DNA of 64,000 nt from Ignavibacteriales bacterium (GCA_016707285.1 JADJIA010000001.1:186001-250000); one strand, 5' to 3'. Counted from the first letter of the stretch, positions 50,627-60,486 are shown. Numbers and translations are program-made. Notes: generated by a model from the letters alone, not told the origin.

Positions 50627-53496
50627 TTTTTCTTAAGTTCTTTTGCAAGTTTTTCTGCTGTGTCAAATGCTCTGTGTGCAGATATCTGAACATAATACTT
50701 CTTGCCCGACTTAAAAATAAAATCGGCAATCTTCGTCTCTTTAACTTTGTTTTTTACCGCATCCTGAAGGGTAATGTTCCCGCTATTGGAATTGTCATCA
50801 GCTTTTTTTACCGGTTTTTTGTCAACTTCCTTTTTACCTTTATCATCTTTTTTTGCTTTTTTCTCCTCTTTCACAGCAGCACTGTCGAATGGTACAAACA
50901 CTTTGTAAGTTTTTTCAGTTGAGGTATCATACAGCACAGGATTCAATGTTCCGTTTTCTTCCACCTCAAAATACCTGCCATCCTTAAAAGCAGCACCTTT
51001 AATGTTAACATCATTTTGCGTGTCTTTATTGAAAGGATATTCACGATTGTCAGCTAAAAGATTGCTGTCAACTATCACCAATGCACCCTGGGCAAGATTT
51101 TCATCAGTTTTCACTGCATTTTTGCCCCTAAGGTATCCTGATGCCTGAAGTATAAAATATGTGGCAATAATTACCGCAAGCACAATCAACATTTTAATAA
51201 GAACTGATAACTGGCTCTTTGGAGGTTCTGTTTCTTCTTCCATCACTCGACTCTCATCTTTGACAGTATTTCCATCATCCTGATCTTGAATTAATGGTGG
51301 TTGATTAGATTCCTCGTTTTCATTTGTTGAGATATATTCTGTCATCTCAACAATTGGAATTTGAGTATCTGTTAAATTATCACCGGTATTTCCGGACTCC
51401 CGACCTTCAATCTCTCCGTGTTCATCCAAATGTTTAAATGGAGGGGGCGCATCAGGTACTGCCACCTCATCATATAGAGGTATATCAATTAGTTCAGGTT
51501 CTGCTTCAGCTTTCTGATCGGTAACCTGTGGTTCCTCTTCCCCCGGAAGTTCCGTTGGTTCAGGCTCTGATAATGGAACATCCCCGGCAACGGGGGATGC
51601 TGATTCTTCCGGTATTTCGATTACACCATCAAAAAAAGACTCATCAAACATCAATTTGTCTTCTTCAGTTTCTGCTTCAACAACCTTTTCCGGTTCAATA
51701 ACTATTTCTTCCCCGGGTTGAATCAATTCGTTAACTGAATCAATTTCATCTCGCACCTCAATTGGATCCACCGATCCGGTTTCAATTGTCTCGATTTCAT
51801 CATCGATAATTTGTGCTTCTTCTTCAAGTGATCCATCAATCACTTCAGGTACTGTTTCGGAGGATTCTTTTAATTCAGACTCAATTTCAGGTAAAATTAT
51901 ATCATGTTGAATATCAGCTTCAAGTGCTTCTTCGGGCTCACTATGAATATCTTGATCACTTTCAGATTCTACAATCTCTTCAATTTCAAGATTAACCTCA
52001 GTTACTTCATCAACCTCAGCAACTTCCTCGGGGGCAATTTCCTCATTGACTAAAGAAACAACATCATCAGCGGCAGCCGGAATCTCCGATTCATCAGAAG
52101 TCTCAACCTCCGGCTCGTCTGTTATATCATCTATATCGGCAAAAATGCTGATTCTTTGTTTCTTTTGCGGTATATCTTCAGATTCGACAATTTCCTCATC
52201 CCGAGCAACTTCAAATTCTTTAACTTCTTCTGTTAACTCTTGAATTTCCGAATTGAATTCTGCAATTTCTACTTCTTTCAATTCTGCAACATCTTCAGAG
52301 AGATCGTCCTGTTGTTCCATTTCTTCAATATGATCAATCAGCTCATCTACTTCGTCAATCTCTTCATGTGGTAGAGAAGCCCCTATAGTTTCGTCATTCT
52401 CATCTTCAATTTCAAATTCCTCAACAGATGCGGGAAGTTCGGCTTCAATTTCAAATTCATCGATAGGTTCAGGAAGTTCGTCTTCCATCTCAACCTTTTC
52501 TACAGGTTCAGGAAGTTCGTCTTCCATCTCAACCTCTTCTACAGGTTCAGGAAGTTCGTCTTCAATTTCAGCAATTTCTGTGGTTTCTATCGAATATTCT
52601 CCAGAGGCATCAATTATATCTTCATCTCCAACCTCATCAACAACTTCCAACGGTGGCTCCGGGACAGCAACAAGACTTTCAAGAAAATCAGCCACCTCAT
52701 TGTTATCGGTCACCTCTTTTTTCGGGGATTCATCTTCTTCGGTGACAGGGGTAACTTTGATTCCACCTGAAAATATTGAATAAGTCTCTTCATCGTCATC
52801 TTCATCATCAGGAATGACAATCGAAGAGTGTGTAAATACAACTTCTTCTTCCTCTGAATTCAGAAAATCAGGAGTTACCGGTTCATCAGTCTCTTTTTCA
52901 GGATGAATTCCAAGATCGGAAAAGAGATCAGGCTCGTCATTATAAGAAGATTTAATTGTCAAATCTTCCTCTTCTTCAAAGGCTCTTGACAATGGATTTA
53001 CCTTCTGAAATCCATCCTCGGAATCTTCAAAAAGTGGAATATCGGGTCTGTCAGTGTACCTTTCACTTTTTTTATCTTCCTCAAGCAGAATTCTGGATAA
53101 TCTCCCTCCCCCTTTTTTTACAAATCCGGGGTCATTTAAAGACAGGACATCATTAAAAAACGCACTTACCTTGGGAGATATCTCAATTTCAGGTGAACTT
53201 TCACCATCTCCGTCAAAAGAGAGGAATTCATTTACTCTCAACCGTTCGGTTGCACGGTCTTCCAAAACAATTTCTTCAATTATCTCGAGTTTATCATCAA
53301 AAAACTGTAGTACTTCCCCATCACCACTGTCTGATGGTTTTCGTTTTACAAAACATAACTCGTGAAGATTGTAAACCGTGCCCGGTTCAAAATTCTTTTT
53401 AGCGAGATGCATGAACTGACCAAGAAAATCAACCATCTGCAAATCAGCGCCGATAAACCGGTCCAATATCTTATATAATATGCCGTCTTGACTCAT
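50605..53496 (-). CDS. Large acidic SPOR-domain inner-membrane protein (frameshifted at the 3' end)
   Basis: Residues 1 to about 130 are an N-terminal cytosolic domain I do not recognise (LYKILDRFIGADLQMVDFLGQF). About 140-760 is an extremely acidic Glu/Asp-rich region, with four to five tandem 13-residue units of the EMEDELPEPVEKV type (about 305-365; 39-base DNA repeats at 52413-52569). A membrane helix lies at about 765-787 (MLIVLAVIIATYFILQASGYL-like). The periplasmic part ends in the first half of a SPOR domain (GKKYYVQISAHRAFDTAEKLAKELKKK). The frame then ends in VINHLS, while the +1 frame completes the SPOR fold. SPOR domains bind glycan strands lacking stem peptides at division or remodelling sites. 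It sits between a beta-barrel protein gene and exbB. Confidence 0.85.
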   Translation of the reverse strand: MSQDGILYKILDRFIGADLQMVDFLGQFMHLAKKNFEPGTVYNLHELCFVKRKPSDSGDGEVLQFFDDKLEIIEEIVLEDRATERLRVNEFLSFDGDGESSPEIEISPKVSAFFNDVLSLNDPGFVKKGGGRLSRILLEEDKKSERYTDRPDIPLFEDSEDGFQKVNPLSRAFEEEEDLTIKSSYNDEPDLFSDLGIHPEKETDEPVTPDFLNSEEEEVVFTHSSIVIPDDEDDDEETYSIFSGGIKVTPVTEEDESPKKEVTDNNEVADFLESLVAVPEPPLEVVDEVGDEDIIDASGEYSIETTEIAEIEDELPEPVEEVEMEDELPEPVEKVEMEDELPEPIDEFEIEAELPASVEEFEIEDENDETIGASLPHEEIDEVDELIDHIEEMEQQDDLSEDVAELKEVEIAEFNSEIQELTEEVKEFEVARDEEIVESEDIPQKKQRISIFADIDDITDEPEVETSDESEIPAAADDVVSLVNEEIAPEEVAEVDEVTEVNLEIEEIVESESDQDIHSEPEEALEADIQHDIILPEIESELKESSETVPEVIDGSLEEEAQIIDDEIETIETGSVDPIEVRDEIDSVNELIQPGEEIVIEPEKVVEAETEEDKLMFDESFFDGVIEIPEESASPVAGDVPLSEPEPTELPGEEEPQVTDQKAEAEPELIDIPLYDEVAVPDAPPPFKHLDEHGEIEGRESGNTGDNLTDTQIPIVEMTEYISTNENEESNQPPLIQDQDDGNTVKDESRVMEEETEPPKSQLSVLIKMLIVLAVIIATYFILQASGYLRGKNAVKTDENLAQGALVIVDSNLLADNREYPFNKDTQNDVNIKGAAFKDGRYFEVEENGTLNPVLYDTSTEKTYKVFVPFDSAAVKEEKKAKKDDKGKKEVDKKPVKKADDNSNSGNITLQDAVKNKVKETKIADFIFKSGKKYYVQISAHRAFDTAEKLAKELKKKVINHLS

Positions 53497-53595
53497 TTTT
53501 AAAAACCTAAAAGTGATTCACAAATTAATGAAATCTTCTGAAACAATTCAAGTGTTTCTTTCACTATTTTCTATAACTTGTTTAATATTTATCAG

Positions 53596-55191
53596 TTACC
53601 ATGAAAATTGTACTCCTCCCATGATATTTAGACCCGGAGTTTCATATTTGCCCCACTTCATTATCTTTGTGTTCAAAAGGTCGGTACCACTGAGAAAAAT
53701 CTTAATATTTGGTATATAATTGTATTCAACATTCATTCCGAGGTCAATTCCACCGTCAATTTCAATGGTATTTCCAATATCTGCAAATGATTTACCGATA
53801 TACCCAATCTTTATATCATAGCTGATGGTTTTGTCATAATTGTTACCATATGCCGCGTAAACTTCAAACTGCGGTGTAAAAGGAATCTGCTTCGAAAAGT
53901 CGTCCTGAATCGTATTAAATTTTAATTCACCGACAAATCTTCCCAGAATTCCGGGATGAAAAGTGGCAGAGAGAAACCCTTCAAATCCTTTAACATCCGC
54001 TCCAGACATGGTGAACAACCCGCGTGATGTCGATTCTTGATAAAAAGGATAGGCATCAGACATAAACCATGAGACACCTGTTTCAAACTCAATCAGTTTT
54101 TCATACTCATATTTTAATACGGCATTTAGATTGTGTTTTTTTCTGAGGACAGAAAAAGCAGAACTATCTGCAAGTTTAAAGTACTGGTTTGCAGCAACCT
54201 TGTCCTGATTATAAAGAATGGTTGTTGACGGATTGTAAGATGCAATGAGAAACAAGCCATTAACAAATCTGAGTGAATATTTTACTACAGGCGAAAGATA
54301 CGTATCATCAGGTGTGGAAGTAATATCAATACCACCCAAAAGTTTCATCGTTCTGCCAACCACAATACCACCCAACCCGCTTACCTGCAAAAAATTGTTC
54401 TTAAAACTGTTTCCGGAAGAATCGGTCAGGTTTTGTTGTCTGATTGCAATATTTGAAAATATCTCAATAAATTCATATCTCGTGTTAAAAAAACCTTCGG
54501 CAGAAATTATATTTTCGCTGAATTGTCCAAGATTTTGGGCGAAGAGATCACCTTTTAGTTTAGCTCCATACTGCAAATATTCATATGACAGATTCCTGAA
54601 TCCAATTTCGGGATTAAAGTAACTGTTGTCTCTCGATCGGGTTGGATCGTCACTTGCAAAAAACTTAAAAAGTGATTTTTTCATTCCAAAACTGGCAAAA
54701 TATTCGGTTCCCGGATCAAGTAAACTGTCGTTGTAACCAAAATATTTTATCCCTGCATGTACAGCAAAATTGGTTTCATCGGCATTGTCGATAAATGCCT
54801 GTCTCCTGCTAAAGTCACCTCCGGCAAAAAGAACCACATCTCTCATGGGTGCGCTGATAAATCCTTTTATAGCAGGTTGAAACATATTCCCAAAACTGCC
54901 TGACACATATCCTGTTGTGTATTCCGAAGTGTCGCGTAGAATTTCTCTTGCCACTTTGGGATCAAAATCCTTGCTAAGTGCCAATATGGAATCAGCAATT
55001 TTAGGTCTTTTAAAATTGTCCGACAAAATTGAATAAAAATCAGGATTTATTTTATCCCTCGGGGGGAAATCGTAAGATCTTAAACCTGTAATAACAAAAC
55101 TTGGCAGTTCCACATCAGGTTGAGCTTCAACCTGAGAAACAGAAACAAGCAAAAGCAGAATGGTTATCAAAAATAATTTTTTATTTATCAT
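53596..55191 (-). CDS. Outer-membrane beta-barrel protein without a plug, with TonB-box-like motif
   Basis: Signal peptide at 1-23 (VSQVEAQ). Just after it, ELPSFVITGLR (about residues 28-38) resembles a TonB box (x-VxVTG). There is no plug domain. The rest, 500 residues, alternates amphipathic strands (YVSGSFGNMFQPAIKGFISAP; FAVHAGIKYFGYND; LNIMGGVQFSW at the C-terminus) and ends in an aromatic residue, as barrel proteins do. It overlaps the stop of the TPR gene by four bases and precedes the SPOR gene by 99 bases. It may be the outer-membrane partner of the TonB-like protein in the same operon. No close family is recognised. Confidence 0.8.
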   Translation of the reverse strand: MINKKLFLITILLLLVSVSQVEAQPDVELPSFVITGLRSYDFPPRDKINPDFYSILSDNFKRPKIADSILALSKDFDPKVAREILRDTSEYTTGYVSGSFGNMFQPAIKGFISAPMRDVVLFAGGDFSRRQAFIDNADETNFAVHAGIKYFGYNDSLLDPGTEYFASFGMKKSLFKFFASDDPTRSRDNSYFNPEIGFRNLSYEYLQYGAKLKGDLFAQNLGQFSENIISAEGFFNTRYEFIEIFSNIAIRQQNLTDSSGNSFKNNFLQVSGLGGIVVGRTMKLLGGIDITSTPDDTYLSPVVKYSLRFVNGLFLIASYNPSTTILYNQDKVAANQYFKLADSSAFSVLRKKHNLNAVLKYEYEKLIEFETGVSWFMSDAYPFYQESTSRGLFTMSGADVKGFEGFLSATFHPGILGRFVGELKFNTIQDDFSKQIPFTPQFEVYAAYGNNYDKTISYDIKIGYIGKSFADIGNTIEIDGGIDLGMNVEYNYIPNIKIFLSGTDLLNTKIMKWGKYETPGLNIMGGVQFSW

Positions 55192-58166
55192 TTTTTCTTC
55201 TTCTTAATTTCTTTAAGTTTTTTTGAGGCTTCTTTACCATAATCATCATCGGGATGGCCTTCGATAAGCTTTTCAAGTATCGAGATAGCCTTTTTATTAT
55301 CTTTCAGTTTCACATATGAATCTGCAAGTTTTAAATATGATTTTGCCAGCCAATCAGCGAATTCACCAAAGACAGATTCAACCCTCACAAATGCCGTTAT
55401 TGCGTCTTTGTAATCCCCTTTTTCGTAATAGGCGGTTCCAAGCAAATATTGTGCTTCAGCTCCGATAACATCCTCCCGTCTCATCGAAACAGCAATAAAA
55501 GCTTTAACAGCATTTTCATATCTGCGGTTTTTAAGTTCAATTTGTCCTTTCATGATATACGATTTGTCGGCAAACTGATCTCCAACAAAAGTATTAATTA
55601 CTTCATCAAACTGATCATAACCGGAAAGAGTATCACCCTTTGCGAGGAATAGCATTCCTTTTAAGTATTTAAGTTCCGGAACTTTTTGATCCTTTGGATA
55701 TTTTTCAATTGTTCCATCAATCATTTTACCGGCTTCTTCGTAATTTCCTTCCGAAAAGAAGATGTAAGCCAGTTCAACGGATGCAAGTGATGAGAAGTTT
55801 GTTGTGTCATACTTCTCCAACACCCATTTAAATGAGTTTGTCGCTTGTCCACTTTCACCCGAGGACTGATAAGATTTACCCAACCAGTAATATGCCTCGG
55901 CGAGGTGGGGTGATGCAGGATAAAACTCTATAAATGCAAGATAATTCTCTTTTGCCCTGCTAAAATCACCTGCATTATAAAAGAGTTCAGCCCTTTTAAG
56001 ATAAAGTCTGTCAGCATCTTTTAATCTTGGGTTATTGGTCAGAAAGTTTTCAATAAGTGTAAATGCAGTGTCCTGTTCCCCCAAAGCGAAGTAGCTGAAG
56101 AAAAGTCCATTAAATGCATCATATACCTGAGGTGAATTGGGAAATTCAGTCAACACTTTTTCATAATAGATGGCTGAGGTCGAAAACTGCTCCATATTGT
56201 AGTAGCAGTCCCCCATGTTGTAATAGACAAGGGGTACAATTTTTTGATCGTCAGAGGTTTCAAGAAATTCGTTATAACTTGTGAGAGCCTTCTCATAATC
56301 CTGCGATTTGAAATAAATCCAACCGATAAGGAATCTCGAATTTTCTTCCAGTTGAGTCCCTTTTGCTTCCCTGATTACCCGTTTAAGCTCTTTGATTGCC
56401 TCATCCTTTTTCCCCATGTTAAACAGAGTGAGCGCGTAGTTGTAGCGCATCAGATTTCTATCAGTTTGCTCACCACCTGTCAAAAGGTTGTCATACATTT
56501 TAGCGGAATTCTCAAAATCCCGCGTTGCATAATAACATTCTGCAAGTCTTACTTTTGAGTCAACTAATCTATCATCTTTTGGGAATCTTGCGATATAGTC
56601 CAGAAAAGTAAACTTTGCATTTTGGTAATCTTTAATATTGAAGTATGAATAAGCCTTTCCATAAAGTGAAAGTTTTCCAAATGAACCATTATCCGGATTC
56701 ACTCTGCTGTAATAATCGAGTGATTCTTTAAACTTCATTTTTTTGAAAAAGACTTCTCCGAGGTAAAAATTGTAAACATCGGGTTCAAATCCGGTCCTTT
56801 TCCCCTCAATATCCCTCAGAACATCGTACGCTTTATCATAACTTTCCATAAGAAAATAACAAACACCCAAACCCAACTGACCTCTTGTATATAGGTCACT
56901 GTTTTTAGGAGAGAGTTGGGATGCCACCTCAAAGTTGGTTATTGCCTCAACATAATTTTTTTTGTTCGAATTTAACTCACCAAGGTAGATATTCGCTTTA
57001 GCCCTTATCCCATAATCTGCAACATTCCTGAGTGCATCAAAAACAGCATAAGCCTCATCCACCTGACCCAGTTCAATCAATAAAATCCCCTTACTGATCT
57101 TTGCCACATCAATGTATGGACTTTTAGGCTGAGCACCTATATAATCGTTAAAAAGTCGTAAAGATTTTTCCTCGTCTCTCATGTATCTTTGGGTTTCTGC
57201 CTCCCAAAAACCTGATGCAATTGCTATCGAATCCTTTCCAATCGTCAATGAAGAGAAAATTGAGTAGGCAGAGTCATATTTTTCCTTTTGAAATTTGCAC
57301 CATGCCAACCCGTATTTTGCTTCTCTCCCGATGGGACTGTCTTTTTCCTGTTTAACTAATTTCGCAAATTCTTCTTCAGCTTTTTGGTACTCTTTTGTAT
57401 GAAAAAGTGAAGATGCAAGAATCAGAGTTGCCTCTTTTTTCTTTTCAGGAGGAAGATTCTGGAAATCAGGCCCCATCAACTCAAGAATCGCTTTTTCATA
57501 TTCCCCTGCCTTGTAGTAACTAACTCCCAGTTTTATCTGGGCTCCAAGTGTGTAGGGATTATCGGGGTAATTGTTTAATATCTCTTCATATATATTTGCA
57601 GCTTCCTCAAAATGTCCAAGATATTCATGACACTCGCCTATATAAAAGAGCGTCTCAATCTTAAATTTGTTTGTGGTTTTTTGTGCTTTTGCCTGTTCAT
57701 AATAAAAAAGAGCGTCGTTATATTTTTTTTCTTTTCGATATGTTTCACCCAGATAAAACAAAACACTTCCATAATTTGCAAAACCGGGGTAATTTCTGGC
57801 AAATGCCATAAGCTTTACTCTGGCTTTTTCAATCTGTCCATTGTATATATAAATGAGTGAGAGTTTGTAGAGTGCAACCGCACGAAAAGAAGTGTATTCA
57901 AACTTGTTAACAAGATATTCATATCCCGCCATGGCGCCGCCATATTCGCCCAAATTAAACAATGCCTCGGATGCATAAAACTTGGCAGAGGCATATAATT
58001 CATCTTCCGGAATTTTGATCTTCAGGAATTTCTCAAATAAAATGTACGACTCATAATATCTGCCATCCTGGAAAAACTTCACAGCGGAGTAATAATCCTG
58101 TGTCGTTTGTCCCTTCAATAAATATATTGGTAGTATAAGGAGGAGGATCAGTGTTCTTAAATTCAT
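55188..58166 (-). CDS. Large periplasmic TPR protein
   Basis: A 992-residue protein with a signal peptide (MNLRTLILLLILPIYLLKGQ) and more than 20 tetratricopeptide repeats filling the remaining length (e.g. ALYKLSLIYIYNGQIEKARVKL, AQIKLGVSYYKAGEYEKAILEL, FYIGECHEYLGHFEEAANIYEE, LLGTAYYEKGDYKDAITAF). It resembles CpoB/YbgF- and BamD-like scaffold proteins but is far longer. The C-terminus is Lys-rich (KKLKEIKKKKK). It is the first gene of the SPOR/ExbB/ExbD/TonB operon and probably acts as a periplasmic scaffold. Its start follows only about 275 bases of spacer holding the tRNA and its terminator. Confidence 0.9.
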   Translation of the reverse strand: MNLRTLILLLILPIYLLKGQTTQDYYSAVKFFQDGRYYESYILFEKFLKIKIPEDELYASAKFYASEALFNLGEYGGAMAGYEYLVNKFEYTSFRAVALYKLSLIYIYNGQIEKARVKLMAFARNYPGFANYGSVLFYLGETYRKEKKYNDALFYYEQAKAQKTTNKFKIETLFYIGECHEYLGHFEEAANIYEEILNNYPDNPYTLGAQIKLGVSYYKAGEYEKAILELMGPDFQNLPPEKKKEATLILASSLFHTKEYQKAEEEFAKLVKQEKDSPIGREAKYGLAWCKFQKEKYDSAYSIFSSLTIGKDSIAIASGFWEAETQRYMRDEEKSLRLFNDYIGAQPKSPYIDVAKISKGILLIELGQVDEAYAVFDALRNVADYGIRAKANIYLGELNSNKKNYVEAITNFEVASQLSPKNSDLYTRGQLGLGVCYFLMESYDKAYDVLRDIEGKRTGFEPDVYNFYLGEVFFKKMKFKESLDYYSRVNPDNGSFGKLSLYGKAYSYFNIKDYQNAKFTFLDYIARFPKDDRLVDSKVRLAECYYATRDFENSAKMYDNLLTGGEQTDRNLMRYNYALTLFNMGKKDEAIKELKRVIREAKGTQLEENSRFLIGWIYFKSQDYEKALTSYNEFLETSDDQKIVPLVYYNMGDCYYNMEQFSTSAIYYEKVLTEFPNSPQVYDAFNGLFFSYFALGEQDTAFTLIENFLTNNPRLKDADRLYLKRAELFYNAGDFSRAKENYLAFIEFYPASPHLAEAYYWLGKSYQSSGESGQATNSFKWVLEKYDTTNFSSLASVELAYIFFSEGNYEEAGKMIDGTIEKYPKDQKVPELKYLKGMLFLAKGDTLSGYDQFDEVINTFVGDQFADKSYIMKGQIELKNRRYENAVKAFIAVSMRREDVIGAEAQYLLGTAYYEKGDYKDAITAFVRVESVFGEFADWLAKSYLKLADSYVKLKDNKKAISILEKLIEGHPDDDYGKEASKKLKEIKKKKK

Positions 58167-58400
58167 ATAAAAACTTTATAAATTATTGTAAAAACCATGA
58201 TTGAGTCGATTTTATTCCGGCTTTTCTTCACAAAACAAAATTGACTCATTGTGGATATTTCGATCTTCTTTCCACGAAAATCACACAAAATTGCAAGTAA
58301 TAATATAAGGAAATCAAGGCTTGAAAAATATGAAGTAATTAATACCATCAGGAAGGTGAAGGGGGTCGTATATTAAACTAATTACACGACAAACCCCTTT

Positions 58401-58430
58401 AAAACAGAAAAGCAGTCCAAAAGGACTGCT
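58401..58430 (-). terminator. Rho-independent terminator after tRNA-Leu
   Basis: A perfect eight-base-pair stem (AGCAGTCC at 58411-58418 with GGACTGCT at 58423-58430), loop AAAA, then on the minus strand TTTTCTGTTTTA. It starts 11 bases after the tRNA CCA end. Confidence 0.9.
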
Positions 58431-58441
58431 CACTGAATTTC

Positions 58442-58526
<85 letters not shown>

Positions 58527-58587
58527 AGAAATTAGACTACAAATCTAAGGTTTTTTTCGATTTTATGCAAATCTTAAATCGTTTTGT

Positions 58588-59076
58588 CTAATCTTTTTTT
58601 AGAAGATCCCGCAGTTCCCGTCTGAAATTTCGTTCAAAAACTATATATTTGGCATGCGATTCAGGATTCAAAATTTCCGATAATGAAGCTATGAACTGAT
58701 GTTGCATTTGGCGGGTCTGATCCATAAACTGACCAAATTCCGCTATTTTTGCATTTATTTCTTTGTTTTTTGAACCATCTTTGTTCTCATCGATCAATTC
58801 TTCCATCTCATCGAGAATCAGATCAGCTTTGTGATTCCGTTCTTCCATAACTTTTTGATGATCAGCGCGTCTTGAAAAGAGTTTTAACATCGTTTCTTCT
58901 TCAAGATTAAGTGTCTCAATAAGTTTAACCTTTTCAAGTTGCTCAAGTTTTTTCATGGGGTCTCCACCACGATTCCGGAATTTACCTCTTCCCCCTCCCG
59001 GCTGGGCGTCTGCTGAACTCACAACAAGTAAAAGTGCAGTTATAAAGATGAAGATGTATTTCATTGTTTTCCTCAA
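58588..59076 (-). CDS. Spy/CpxP-like periplasmic protein
   Basis: A 162-residue protein with a signal peptide (ending SSADAQ), a Gly/Arg-rich start (PGGGRGKFRNRGG) and an all-helical body with the Spy/CpxP-like pattern (LEQLEKVKLIETLNLEEETMLKLFSRR; EFGQFMDQTRQMQHQFIASLSEILNPESHAKYIVFERNF split by helix breaks). Such proteins are periplasmic chaperones or metal-stress sensors. It overlaps the anti-sigma-like gene by four bases and is the last gene of the sigma operon, so it is probably controlled by it. Confidence 0.8.
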   Translation of the reverse strand: MRKTMKYIFIFITALLLVVSSADAQPGGGRGKFRNRGGDPMKKLEQLEKVKLIETLNLEEETMLKLFSRRADHQKVMEERNHKADLILDEMEELIDENKDGSKNKEINAKIAEFGQFMDQTRQMQHQFIASLSEILNPESHAKYIVFERNFRRELRDLLKKD

Positions 59077-59789
59077 TTATCTGTCGGATTTAATTGTTTT
59101 GAAAATTTTTCAAAATCCTCTTCACTAAGATTTTGTACCAGATCAACTAATGTTATCCCATATTTATCGGCTATTTCAACCAATGTGGCTCCATTCAACT
59201 CGAATAGAGAAGAATAAACACCCTCAAAATCGGTATGGGTTGCTAAAACTTCATCATCAACAACTCCTGTTCCGGAGTTTATGATAACGGCTTCCTTTTC
59301 TGTATTCTCCATAAAAGGTGCACTCGTGGGAGCTGTATAAACATATCTTGTTTGTGCCACCGGTTTAACTTCAGCTTTCAAAATATCATCAACCACAGGT
59401 TTCTGCGATTCGATCGAAGTTACCAACTCTGATGGAGCAGTTTTCTGAGTTGTTGACTCAATAGTGGTATTTTGCCATGGCTGAACCATAAACAAAACCA
59501 CCGCAGCGGTAGCTAAGATCAAACCACTTGCATATTTTGCAAAAAGTGGAAAAACCGCGCGATTTTGTTTTGTTGCCACTTTTTCTCTGAATCGTGGTAA
59601 CACATTCACAAAATAATCGGTATCCGGTTCAATCTCCGAGATTGATTTTAGTGTTCCGAGTGATTCCTTAACTTTCAGATAATCCTTATATAGGATATCA
59701 TCCTGTTTAAGTTCCAACTCGAAATTGTCAGAGGCAGCTTTACCCTGTCTGCCGTCCAAGTATTCGTAGATCCGGTTCTTTTTTTCCAT
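59073..59789 (-). CDS. Anti-sigma-factor-like membrane protein
   Basis: A 238-residue protein with a short cytosolic N-terminal region (YEYLDGRQGKAASDNFELELKQDD), one membrane helix (about 86-106: KYASGLILATAAVVLFMVQPW) and a periplasmic C-terminal region rich in Thr/Val. The zinc-binding HxxxCxxC motif of ZAS anti-sigma factors is absent. Position next to an ECF sigma factor (overlap of 50 bases) supports an anti-sigma role. The periplasmic part may sense stress together with the Spy-like protein encoded next. The C-terminal VEIADKYGITLVDLVQNLSEEDFEKF is helical. Confidence 0.72.
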   Translation of the reverse strand: MEKKNRIYEYLDGRQGKAASDNFELELKQDDILYKDYLKVKESLGTLKSISEIEPDTDYFVNVLPRFREKVATKQNRAVFPLFAKYASGLILATAAVVLFMVQPWQNTTIESTTQKTAPSELVTSIESQKPVVDDILKAEVKPVAQTRYVYTAPTSAPFMENTEKEAVIINSGTGVVDDEVLATHTDFEGVYSSLFELNGATLVEIADKYGITLVDLVQNLSEEDFEKFSKQLNPTDN

Positions 59790-60327
59790 ACTCTCTCTCC
59801 ATTAGAGAAGTTACTTTATTTAATGCGTGAAAATAATTTGCTTTTAAGCCTCCGATGCTCTTCCCCGTCACCTCAGCGATTTCTTCGTAACTTAGTTCGT
59901 CGAAGTGGCGCATCACAAAAACTTCCCTTTGTTTAATCGGCAAGTCTTTTAATACCTTGTCGAGCAGCCTTAGCTTCTCTCTGTTTTCTACATCACGAAC
60001 AACATCTTCGTTCCCTGAAATGTCAGGCATTTCCTCTTCACCTATCGAAAAGAACCGTTTTACTTTGTTCTTGTTGATCAGGTTGAGAGACCTTGTATAA
60101 GTAATCCTGAATATCCATGTATATAGAGATGACTCAAATTTGTAGTCTTTTAATTTCTCGTAAATCACCATTAGCACTTCCTGCAATATATCATCAGCAT
60201 CGAAGTGATTGCCTGTGAGGCGCCTCGCATGCCAGTATATCTTTTGCTGATATTTTTTTACGATCAGATTAAAAGAAGACTCATCGCCTTTTAAAAATCT
60301 CTTTACAAGTTCTTCGTCAGTCATCAA
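59740..60327 (-). CDS. ECF-type RNA polymerase sigma factor
   Basis: A 195-residue sigma-70 ECF protein. Region 2 (about 10-85) reads FNLIVKKYQQKIYWHARRLTGN, then ADDILQEVLMVIYEKL and SSLYTWIFRITYTRSLNLI. Region 4 (about 125-180) reads LPIKQREVFVMRHFDELSYEEIAEVTG, a helix-turn-helix. No C-terminal sensor domain. It overlaps the anti-sigma gene by 50 bases, an unusually long overlap. The divergent Spy-like gene at 60487 faces it across 159 bases, where both promoters should lie; no clear ECF motif was identified by eye. Confidence 0.93.
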   Translation of the reverse strand: MMTDEELVKRFLKGDESSFNLIVKKYQQKIYWHARRLTGNHFDADDILQEVLMVIYEKLKDYKFESSLYTWIFRITYTRSLNLINKNKVKRFFSIGEEEMPDISGNEDVVRDVENREKLRLLDKVLKDLPIKQREVFVMRHFDELSYEEIAEVTGKSIGGLKANYFHALNKVTSLMEREYGKKEPDLRILGRQTG

Positions 60328-60486
60328 TACTTATTATTGGATTTTAAGATTTGACATCAAAACATTCCATTTGGTTTAAAGTAATATAGTAAATTCTTCC
60401 CAAATCATCCTTTTAAACCTTTTTTATCGCTGAAGTTGTCACAGTAACAGAAAGTTGAAAATTTCATAAACACAATGGAGAAATAA

